A stretch of DNA of 43,955 bases, taken from positions 21,884-65,838 of the forward strand of contig BQKZ01002862.1 in NCBI GenBank assembly GCA_036244855.1, written 5' to 3'. The notes under the pieces are model-generated. The model did no database searches. It saw nothing but the letters and a program-made list of their open reading frames with translations, and was not told the origin of the DNA. This DNA is from Temnopleurus reevesii. Taxonomy: Eukaryota; Echinodermata; Echinoidea; Temnopleuroida; Temnopleuridae. The translations under genes and the position numbers were made by a program. Numbering within the stretch: position 1 is the first letter of the stretch; the number at the start of each line of letters is the position of its first letter. Positions 21,135 to 33,100 of this stretch are shown here, piece by piece.

Positions 21135-24100
21135 GTTTGTAATTTTTCTTCAGTCCCACTCATTACTTTTTTAGTCTCACTGACACTGTCACTTGTCCAC
21201 ACTCCCATTCAGATCCTAACCAACCACTTCCGTCCTGAGTGAAACATTGACACGAGGCTATGCATATATGAAGCTGTAAATTATCTGAAGGTCATTTGGG
21301 ATCTTGATGTTTGTAAATGTAATGAACTGACCAGCCACCAGAATTCTGACTTTTCTGTCCTCAGTCATGTCAGTCGGTGTTCCCCGGCCGAGCCCAGACT
21401 AGACGGCCATCTCGTGAAATAAGCCACCTCTCTACTCTAGTCTCTAGTCCCGCGTACGTCTGTTTTGTGTACAAAGTCTATGGAGATTCAATGAATCCAC
21501 CATCGCTGACTAAATGAACGGAATTCTATGGAAGGGTGGACTATTTCACGAGAATGCCAACTAGACTAGAGTCAGAAATGAATCCGATATTATCCATTTA
21601 TTACTTTTATTGATTAATAATAATTGAATTTATAAAATAGTGCTTACTTATAACTTAGTATATTACGTATTTAGGTATTTACTAACTGTTAGTTCACAGA
21701 TTGTGAAGTTAATTAATTTTTTTACAAGAGTAATCGGGTCACACAATTTAGCTTTTCTAACTAGTCTATACTATAGGCTATAAGTTATAGCATAGGCTAA
21801 GGCTGGCCCATGGCATGGGGACATGGACATGGAGAAAAAGAAAAGAATGAGAGTCCAGCCCCATGCCAGGCTTAGTTAAGCTAGATGAGATTAATTTTTA
21901 TAATTTTTCTCAATATGCTAATAATTTATCACAATATATTTCTTTAAATGCATAATTATTTTCTAATTTTATATTATCACATAACGCCATTATTTAAACA
22001 GTACATTTAAAGGATGCCAGTCACATAATCAAAGACGTAAAGAAGCAACACAAGTTTATAACTTTCCTTCCATGATCCCGTCTCAAAGAGGGTGATTTAT
22101 TGTTGTACAACATTGACCGTAGAGGGCCGACAATACAATAAACCATAAACATTGGCGTAAAAAACTATTATTTAGTGTCGGTTTCAATGTTTTTTTAAAG
22201 AATATAAATTCACGAAAGAATCATAGAGATATTGCGGGATAAAAATTATATTGATGGAATGAACTCGTTGCTCCTCACAGTCACAGGAATATTGCAAGAA
22301 TTGTTGACAAACTTCTAACCCAAGATCTATCTTAAAGTTAGAATAAAAGGTCTTATTTATATTACAGAAACTCATACCACAGAAACCAAACTTCAGTTTT
22401 ATACTATGTAAATAGACTGGGGAAAATAGATTTGAATTAGAAATGTAAATTTTTGTAATCAATTTTCAATACCTATTTCATTGAATTTGGAGGCAATATT
22501 TTCTTTCCAGTACATGTAGCTTAGCTTGGAACAAGCTGCTTGAGGAAAATATTTCTACAAGGTCAAGGTCTATCTATGCAGATTAGTTATTTACCTTGTC
22601 TATTTTAGACATGAATTTTGTGCTTATTGGTATGACAGTAAAGTTCTGACATACAGTTGATTTGATGAAACAAGCAAGTGGCCTATCAATTTTACACTGA
22701 GTCACATCAGTAGAGCCTCAAAGGGTGCTAGAGAAATTATTCATTTTTACAATCAAATGACTACCAGTTATTTCTCTAGCCCTCTTTTTAACAGGAAGTT
22801 ATAGCCCATTGTTCATCGCCTCCACCCCTGTCGGTTGACCTACTTGCTGCAGCATTGTCCAAGGTTCAGGTATCCTCACCTGACAGGGAGGGTCGACATG
22901 GAGATGCAGATAACACACTGAGAAGACAGGACAGCCTATCAGCTGATAGGGGAGAAGTGGATCATGCCTATAGTTTGAGGTAATGCTGAACATTACTGGT
23001 TACTATAGTTGCATAGTCCTTTGCAACATCTTTCCATATAATATAGAGGGATATATAAAATGTGCTATATATTGTTGATTCTATTGGATGAAACCCAGAG
23101 CTTTATTTATGTATGTTTTTGATGGAAAACAACACTTAAAAGGAGAGTCTACCCAAAAATTTTATCTTTTCGACAGAAGCAGGAAAATTTGGTGAACAGA
23201 ACAAAAAAGTTTGAGTGAAATTGGTCAACTAATAAGAAAGTTATGAATGTTTTAATATTTAGACAAATTGGCAACTGATGACGTCATAGGTGCACAACTG
23301 ACTATTTATCATATTGATATCAATGTTATAAAATGTTAAATTTTACCCAAAAAATATGATTTCCTCAAAAGTTTAACCCTAGGATATCTTTATGATAGAT
23401 ATGTAGCTCCCATATTTGCAGGTTTTCATCAATACAAACGTTTTATCTTTCCGTAGAAATTGTGAATTTTGCACTATAAATATGAATAGGATGAATGGTT
23501 TGTTGTGCACCCGTGACGTCATCAAATTGGCAACATTCCTGGAAATTTTCAGTGACTTGCCCGTTGTCCGATTTTCCTCAAACTTTTTTTGTTCTGCTCG
23601 CCAATTTTGTCTGTTTCTGTTTAAAAATTATTATTTTTGGGTAGACTCTTCTTTTAACAAATGACTGGCATTTACTGGTCATTTTCAGGTACAATTTGCA
23701 AAATGGTTAAGGCCATGTTCTTTACAAATGATAGGACAGCATCTTTTCTATTTGATGAACCACAATAATTTGATCTGCTATTAAATTTATTTGGGTAATC
23801 CAGAAGAAAGGTGTATGCCCGAGGACATAATTGTAAATGTATAAAGTGACCACCAAGGACCCTCAAAATATTAGCAGTATAGACAGGCGACATATATGAT
23901 AAGGTTCTGCAACACATATTTTCATCTAGAAGGAAGCGATCCAAGCAGCCACTTTAGACAGATGGCGATGTTAGCATATGGCCATTTTTACGATCAGTGG
24001 TACAACAAGTGTACTCTTGAGGTCAAAATTTCAAACAGGATATTTTTTTATGTTTTCCCTTTATTCTTGTTCAAAACTGTTCAAAATTTTGAGGAAATTA

Positions 24101-27100
24101 GGTTCCAGACCTTAAACTTGAACGATTATTGGTGTTATGACAGGAAAACGATTAGATATGAAGCAAAATTTAAACTAAATACCACTTTCAGGAATAGCAC
24201 CATTTTNTTATCAGCTGATAGGGGAGAAGTGGATCATGCCTATAGTTTGAGGTAATGCTTAACAGGTTACTCATACATGGGTGTAGTTACACAGTGCTTT
24301 GCTTCTCCATTTTATAGGGCTGTATAATGTTTTATAAACATCATCTTTAAACAATGATATGATAATTCTAATGAATGAAATCTAGATTTTTGTCATTTAT
24401 ATTATTGATAAAAAAGATTAAACCAATATCTCGCCTTTATTGGTCATTTACAGGTTTTGTAAAACAATTACAATCATTTTTTTTTTGTACAAGTAATAAA
24501 TGAGAAGACATCATCCTTTCTACATGATGAACCAAAATAATTTGATCTGCTTTTAAATTTGTTTGGGTAATTTACATGGAAGGCGTATGCTTTAAGACAT
24601 TTTTGGACCATCCCAAAGTGACCATCCAAGGAATACAGATGGCATCTATGATAAGGTTCTGCAACACAATTTTTGTCTACAGGAAGCAATTCAAGCAGCC
24701 ACTATAGACAGACGGTGATGTTCGCATGTAGGATTCCAGGGGGCAAAGCATTTTGATGAGAGCATTTTTATATCAAGACCACATGATAGAGTATAGAAAA
24801 TCAAAGATAGTGGCATAGCAATGTCCTTCATTGGCACTATGCTATTTCAGGTCCTGTGCTAGACTTAAGTGGCCTCTATTTAGAAAGGTATTCCTGTATC
24901 TCCTTATCCATCATCATTTTTTAGGAAACCAGTGGATACGAGCCCTGTTCAGTTCAACGAAAGCAGTCATGTGGAACGGGCAATCATCAAGTGTGAACAG
25001 GAATGGGAGAAAGTTGTCAAGGTCGGTACAATGGAAAATATCCTATTTCATTCTATTTTTTTACCAATCTTTTCTGCTGAATTTATCGTGAACTCATTGC
25101 CCCCTTTGCATAATATTTATTTGATATCTCACAAAACTTACTGAAAAGCTCCTTTATCCGGAAATACAGTCAACGATATTTGAAGAGAGATTAGTATTAA
25201 TTTTTCATCTACAAATGCTCCACAATTTCCTTCTAGCTCTCAAATTTAATTTGCAATGAATTTCATCAGATGGAGTAACATTATGGAGGTGAATATTTCT
25301 ATTAGGTAATAATTAGTGTATTATTAATGTTAGTTTCCATCAATATCTTTTTTAATACCCAGCATTCAAGCAATTACACATATTTCTCTAAACAAGCATA
25401 GACACGATCATTCAAATGTGTAGTAAATTCTACTTTAGCTAGGTTCATTTTAAAATCCTCTTTTCTCCTGATTGTAGGAGAGAGTTAAAGAGAGACAATG
25501 GCAGTTTGATGTAAGTTGCAATAAAGTTTTTTGATTGCTCAGAGTTCATGCCATTACAGGTATTTCCGTAAACTAAGCATAAATATTATAATTTTGATAG
25601 AAAATAGTAAATCCTACTTAGTTAGATTCATTTTAAAATCCTCTTTTCTCCTGATTGTAGGAGAGAGTCAAAGAGAGACAGTGGCAGCTTGAAGAACACT
25701 CTCGTCAGATCCAGGAACAAGCGGAACAGAATGTTGCTCTCCTAGCTCACCAGAGGGAGCTCAAGCAGCGAGGCTTGGTCCAAATGATGAGACAAGCTCA
25801 GAGAGAGATGGATGAAACCAGGGAGAAGAGACTTATGTATCAACAAGAACGTCACAGGTTACATTTGAAGGTATGGAAGCACACTACTGTAAATTCTGTA
25901 ATATTTCAATTGATTGCAAATTTTGTTCGAATACTTTTTAATCATGAAATAGTTTCATATTTCTGATTAAATGTCAAAGTAAATGTAAAAATCCATAGAT
26001 ATGACATTCCATTTAAGCAACTCTCCATATGTGTCAGTGTAGTTTTACTTCAATACATTCCAATGTTTTTGTAATCCTCACAGAGATTGGATGCCAAGAT
26101 GAAAGCTGCTATGTTACAGAGAGAAGTAGATGAGCTGGAAAGGAAGAAAAGGTAAGTCAACTGTGTTAATAACAATAATACATGGATCTTGTATAGTGCA
26201 CTTTCCATGAGATGCTCATGATGCTCAGAGGAAATTAATCAAAGAAAGGAGATATGTGTTAATGAATTTAAAAAATTGGAAGCACTCAGTCCAACCTTAC
26301 TCTTTCAATATATGATATGAATTTAGTCTATTGTAATCCCTCTGAATTATTGTAATACAGATTTGTCTTCTTTTCCCCAGTAATTATTTTTGTAGCTATC
26401 TGTACATTTCCTTCAAACCAATACCGCAAACGATAAGAACGTCACTGGTGAAATCTTGCACCCTAAAAAACCCAGTATTTTTTGTCTATATGTTTGCACA
26501 GATATTGCAGCATTGGAAACCCCATTTTCAGATATTTGGGTCACATTTGCACCTGAAATGTTGTGTAACCCTTTTCATGTCACATATTTTAGTGGTCTTT
26601 ATTTTGTAGCATTGAATATGATTCTTTGGTACAACATATTGTAAAGAATGTGTTTGTTTTGATTTGCCAGTTTATTTATTCTGTTTTGTTTGTGTGTAGT
26701 TTCCTGCTTATAATGGAAATGTTATTGTCAGGATTCCTATCAGAGTTTCAAATAAATGAATAATTTGGGATTCAGCAATGAGTTGATATGATTATACCTT
26801 TCATTGTGTTTCAGAGCAAAAGAGCGTCACGATTTCCTGCTGAGTTTGAGCAGAGTAAAGGGCCAAGTGGATGAAGCAGCTAAGAAGATTCTTCATCTAT
26901 TCCAGTCTTGCTCACACAAGGAACACCTGTCCAAGGAGTCTAGCAAGCTTCCATCAGAGATTACAGCACTATGTCAAAAGGCTGGTGAGTTAAAAACAGT
27001 GTTATGCATTATACAATATCTGATGGTGTTACTTTCCATTGTCATTACAAATGTGCTCTATCCCTTATTAAAAAAAGTGTTGTCAAACATTGTCTTTACT

Positions 27101-30100
27101 AGAAATGGTGAATTATGCTGTTCATTATCTTAGAACATTAATCTCTTGAGATTATGACTGTTTTCGTGTGATGTTACAGTTGTCAGTCCAGAGAGTAGTA
27201 CAAAAAGAGGCCCATGAATTAGATCATGAAAACCAAAGGTTGTCGTATACCAGTTGGCAGTTGCAAATTGGCTCATTTATTTTCTTCCAAACTGGTAGAT
27301 GAATATCAGGACCAGTCTGTAATTTAGAACTTTTAGATCTTTATACCATGTTGACGATATTGATTAATACACTTGTTATGAGGGTCATTTTTAGGTAGAT
27401 TGTCAAGTCTGTTCTCTTTATGAAATTCGGATGAAGCATTGCATACATTAGTTATCTCAATGATAACAAAATAGCAGACCTCCCACCCATCTGGAATTTT
27501 GAGGAAAGAATGTTAATTTCCTACATTTTTGAGAGAGTTTGGAGGCCATTTCAAAAGAGTTTTCCTTGATAATTCTACTACACATTCCTGTGGGAAACAT
27601 GGTTTATTTTTACTTTTTCAGCAAATCATCCCTCTTTTTCCATTATTTAGGTTGAAATAGCGATCACATTAATTGTTATGAATTGCATCTTTGTATATTG
27701 TAGATACCCTTGTACAGGAAGCCATGGAAGCAGAGTCTTTCCAAGATCTAGAGAGAATGATGCAGACAGTAGTGGAGCAGATCATGCAGAAACAGGAAGA
27801 ATCTATCAGAGCAATAGGTAATGTCTCAATTATAACTGGTTTATGTAATCATCAGTAGGTCAATGAGGTATCATTTTATTAAAAACATGCAGTATTGAAA
27901 GGTATTAACAGAATGTTTATTAACACTGTATAAGATTGATCAAATTTGAAATGAATGGGAACTACTAATCATAATTCTCATTATACATGTTTTGTTGTCT
28001 ATTTGTAGCATTTGGGGAAAATTTACAGATGATGATACATTTTCTTTTGTTTTGAAAAATCATGAAGTACCAAAAAAGGAAGAACCTGAATGACTGCTCA
28101 ATTTGTGTTTACAAGTGTACACAGGGCTTATTAATGTGGTATTCATGAAAATTATTGTTCAAGTTAATTTTCTTTTCAGGGAGAAGGCTGTAGTATTGCT
28201 TTGTAACTTTAAGTGTGAAGTCTGATTGAACAGTTTCATGGGAATGCTTTTCTCATAATAATCCTAAGAGGAAGTTGTATAAATTGGTCAACATTATTGT
28301 ATATCCGACTTCACTTTTCTCCTATTTTACTTCTATTTTTAATTACTTAGCACATAATCATTTAAGAGCATTAAACCTAGTTTACACATATATTGGAATG
28401 ATGAAAAGGAACATCATATAACTATAAGTCAGTATATGTTGAAGGTCAGGCATACACAATTTATGAAATTTCCATGAAGCATCATATAGCATGTTCTTAT
28501 TAAATGTATAACCCTTGTGAATTCTTTCTCCCGATCCCCCTCCGTGTTGTAATAATTTGACATGTACAAAACATTGTGTTGAATGGTAATTGATCATTAT
28601 TTTTGTAGCTGATGCCGAAAGAAAATTCCAGGAAGAAGTTGCAAGGAAAGAAAAAGAGAAGGAGAGGCTAGAGAAGGAGAAAGCCCAAGCCAAGGCCATA
28701 GAAATCAAGCAAGAGCAGACACAACCCGCACCCTCACAATCAACTCCAGGTATAGTATATTGTATTTGTTGTATTTGACCTTATTTTTTTTAACTGTATA
28801 TATTTCAATGTGTTCCAGGGCCCCATGGAAGACCAAACTTTGTTGAATGGGATACCCTGGTGAAATATGAAAAAGTAATAAATATATGAATGATAAAATG
28901 GAATTTAACATTTACAGAATCGAAAACTGTATAGCATCATCTTTTTTGTATATTTATTATCTATTTTAGAGGGTGTGTATTGTTTTTTTGTTACACTCTG
29001 ACCTTTGCATCCAACTTCATGTAGACCGAGGTCCACCGTAGACCTTTTCCTCCCCTTAGGTGCGAAATGTGTTTTTAATTTCGGACCTTTTGACTATCTG
29101 TATAAAAAAAAATGAGAGCTTGATCAACTGTACGCTTAGATTATCTGACATTCTATCCATTTGTAAATTATGTGTTAAAAGAATTTAGCAATGGTACTTT
29201 GGTTATTGTATATGATTAGCTTATTGTGTGAAATTATCATTATCTATCTACAGGTATTTTAAAAGAGTCATTATGTATGTATCGACCTATATTATCTCTA
29301 TATTTATTCATTCACCTGTTATGCTTTATAATACACATGATTTTTCCCATTTCTCTGGCAGTCGTTTCTCTCGAGTCCTCCATAAGCGCTGATGCAATGA
29401 AGGAGTATACCAGTCTTCAGGAGAAGCACAAAGTGGTTGAAGAAAGCTGCAAGGGACTCAGTAAAACCACTGATAAAGATGTAAGTATATTGTTTTATTA
29501 ATTTATGAGCAAAGAGAATGGGGCTCCATCAGGATTCGAACTCGAGACCTCTGGATTGCTAGACCAGCGCTCTACTGCCGAGCTATGGCAAGCCCTTCTG
29601 CGGTGTTCGTCCCAGAAACCCTTTTTAATGCTCTAGTGTTCAGAAGCTATTAGAACCTGGCATAAACCCGAGGCTGAAATCAACCGGGAGTAAATGCGAG
29701 GGATCACAAGGAAGTGATACAGCTTTTTGAATATGTAATTAATTTATAGAATAAGAAAAACTGACCAGATAATGTTAGAATATGAAAATTGAGCAGAGAA
29801 TCTTTATTGTTTCCCTATGCATACACACTGCACTTTGAATATAGGGAAGCTCAAGTTTATTTTTAGACTTGAAGATTTTTTTTCATCCATAAGTTTTAGG
29901 AAGAGAATCTTATTCGACTTATACCAAGTAGTATATTTCCCAGTTACCTCTTTGTGAATTCAGGCTAACCTGCCTCAGCTTTGCATTTCTGGAGAATGTT
30001 TGCACCAACCACTGACTTATCAATTATTCATAGGTCAAGAAGTATCAGTCTGAGCTAAAGTGAATTGTCAACGTATTCAACAATGCTGTTTCTGTGCAGT

Positions 30101-33100
30101 CAGACTCACATCTCTCTTTGTCGTTTCTTGTATGCTCTTCTTTTATAATTGTTTAATATTGATTGTAGAATATTCTCATGCTTTGCTCTGGTGTTTCTTT
30201 TTGGCTCTTCTTCATTTATAATTGTTTGATGTTTATTGCAATATATTCTCTGAGAGTCAATTAAATCTTCACTTCCACAGGTAAAGAAATACCGGTTTGA
30301 TCTTCAGAAGGCAGTAAACACACCAATCAATGCAGTGTCTGTGCAGTCAGGTTCACATCTCTCTTTGGCATTTTTTTCATGGCTCAGCTTCATATATGAA
30401 TGTTTGATGTTTATTGTAGAATATCCTCTGAAAAGCAATCAAAATCTCATTTCCACAGGTCAAGAAATACCGGTTTGATCTCCAGAAGGCAGTTAACACA
30501 CCCATCAATTCAGTATCAGTGCAATCAGGTTCACATCTCTCTTTGGCATTTTTTTCATGCCTCATCTAAAGGTCAAGATGTACCGGTTTGACCTGCAAAA
30601 GGCAGTAAACACACCCATCAATGCAGTATCTCTGCAATAAGGCTCATATCTCTCATTTGTATTTCTTCTAGGCTCTCCTTCATTCATAATTGTTTGATGT
30701 TTATTGTAGAATGTCCTCTGAATTTCATTTAAATTTTCACTTCCACAGTTCAAGAAATTGGGTTTCGACCTGCGAAATGCAGTATCTGTGCCGTCATATT
30801 CATTGCCTCGCTGTGGTGTTTCTGTTCGGCTCTTCTTTATTTGTAATTGTTTGACGTTTGTTATAGAATGTTCTTTGAAACTCAATTAAATCTTTCACTT
30901 CTACAGGTCAAGAAATACCGGTTTGATCTCCAAAAGGCTGTCAACACACCCATCAATTCAGTGTCCGTGCAATCAGGATCACATCTCCTCGACAAGCTTC
31001 ATCGTCTCAAAGATCTTCTGTCGGGGCAGGAGGTTGAGATGGCTAACCGTCGGGTGAAAGCAACCAAGCCAACGGGTCTGATCTACGTCAAGAATCTAGC
31101 CGCTAAGAAACTTGTGGTAAGACATGTTGCTCGTTTAATGAAATAGTTTGCTAGAGCCGTTACTTTAAAAAAAATTTAATTCAATTGAATTAAATATGGT
31201 TTATTGAAAAAACATACATTCAGAAGAGCAGCACAAAGAATGAGACGAATTGAATTGACAATGTGATTAAAGTTTATTCACATGCGAAGCACCTATCAGC
31301 TGATCCTATTTTCCTTTTTTTTTTTCTTTAGAAAAAGCATAGTATCAGCAAGAATAAATCAAATACATCAGCAAATTATTGAAGAAACTATTGAATATAA
31401 TAGGTGGAAAGTGAAGACATAAAGAAGGTGTGGGAATGAGAAAACTTTTTCAGGAAGCATCAAGTAGAGTCTAAAAATATTTAGGAGAGATTTAATATAC
31501 TCATCAAAAAATCAAAAATTTGAGAGTTGGAGGAATTTTTTTGAGATTGTTTATTGTACTGTGAAGCCTTCTACATTTTATTTCATATCCTAATGAGAAT
31601 GCATTTTCGAGAAGTTACAAAAAAAATGCAAAGATTGATTATGATAAGATGGATAAGATTGGCCAGTGCAGAACACTTTTCGGCTTTCCAATAATTCCTT
31701 TTAAAGCAATTTAGTTTGTCATATAGGAATTTCTTCAGGTATTCTGATATCATAGGGGAAATGAGGAATTTGCTGTGATTGTTTATTTCATATTGTTTTG
31801 CTGACAAAAAATATTTAATTTCTCTTAATTTTAAACAGAAACAAGGTGATGAGCAGGTCTCGTCCAATCACGAATCAGCATTTGCCTTTGCAGCAATAGC
31901 TGTGGCGCTATGGCAGGACATACCAGATATGGGTGACCTGTTACTCCATCACTTCTACCAGGGCTGTCCATTCCTAGTTCCTTATCACATCAAAAAGAGA
32001 GAGGATCAGAGTCTGGAGGATTATTACAAGTAAGATTGTCTTTGGTTTATTACTCACATAATGCACAATCTCTACCCCATGATGTGTGATGTGATGACCA
32101 AGTTTTATTATAGTTATAGTCAATTTCGAGGCCAATAGCTTATTCTTCATTAATATGGGCAAAAGTTGAAAGTCAAATATTTGATAAAGCACTAAATTAA
32201 TACTGACCCTAATGTTTATTTAAACTTTAAAACCTATATTATCCAATTTGTTTAAAACAGGCTCCTCCATTTTCCTGTTTACCAGACATTAGCCAATATT
32301 AGAACATAATGACTCCCTTAAACAGTGTGTAAATTGAATTGGATTTATTGTTACATGAAGGAATTGCCATATTAATCAAAGATTTTGATTAATATTATTA
32401 CAATTTGTTCAAACTTTTAACCCTATTCCAACTGGGGGGGGGGNNNNNNNNNNNNNNNNNNNNNNNNNNNNNNNNNNNNNNNNNNNNNNNNNNNNNNNNN
32501 NNNNNNNNNNNNNNNNNNNNNNNNNNNNNNNNNNNNNNNNNNNNNNNNNNNNNNNNNNNNNNNNNNNNNNNNNNNNNNNNNNNNNNNNNNNNNNNNNNNN
32601 NNNNNNNNNNNNNNNNNNNNNNNNNNNNNNNNNNNNNNNNNNNNNNNNNNNNNNNNNNNNNNNNNNNNNNNNNNNNNNNNNNNNNNNNNNNNNNNNNNNN
32701 NNNNNNNNNNNNNNNNNNNNNNNNNNNNNNNNNNNNNNNNNNNNNNNNNNNNNNNNNNNNNNNNNNNNNNNNNNNNNNNNNNNNNNNNNNNNNNNNNNNN
32801 NNNNNNNNNNNNNNNNNNNNNNNNNNNNNNNNNNNNNNNNNNNNNNNNNNNNNNNNNNNNNNNNNNNNNNNNNNNNNNNNNNNNNNNNNNNNNNNNNNNN
32901 NNNNNNNNNNNNNNNNNNNNNNNNNNNNNNNNNNNNNNNNNNNNNNNNNNNNNNNNNNNNNNNNNNNNNNNNNNNNNNNNNNNNNNNNNNNNNNNNNNNN
33001 NNNNNNNNNNNNNNNNNNNNNNNNNNNNNNNNNNNNNNNNNNNNNNNNNNNNNNNNNNNNNNNNNNNNNNNNNNNNNNNNNNNNNNNNNNNNNNNNNNNN

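Larger units (their letters stand above)
22980..24924 (+). other. GLE1 intron 2 with foldback element, single-N joint and duplicated exon tail
   Basis: It holds the large inverted-repeat element at 23136-23657 and an exon-2-tail duplicate at 24208-24251. Two diverged parallel segments (about 23676-24000 and 24440-24730) share blocks such as AATTTGATCTGCT and GATAAGGTTCTGCAACACA. The parallel arrangement suggests either a local duplication or two haplotypes joined end to end. Confidence 0.7.
29481..30906 (+). other. GLE1 intron 9 with tRNA-like relic and array of exon-10 heads
   Basis: It starts with a tRNA-like sequence on the minus strand (29520-29595). From 30034 it carries five partial copies of the next exon, listed individually. 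The copies are separated by related spacers containing TAATTGTTTGATGTTTATTG and a ...CACTTCCACAG acceptor. Confidence 0.85.

Noticed and set aside
27180..27238. Coding-like patch LSVQRVVQKEAHELDHENQR after a TTACAG acceptor in GLE1 intron 6
   Set aside because: It is 59 nt long. In the phase required by the preceding exon it meets a stop, and its donor (GTTGTC) is weak. Exons 6 and 7 join cleanly without it.
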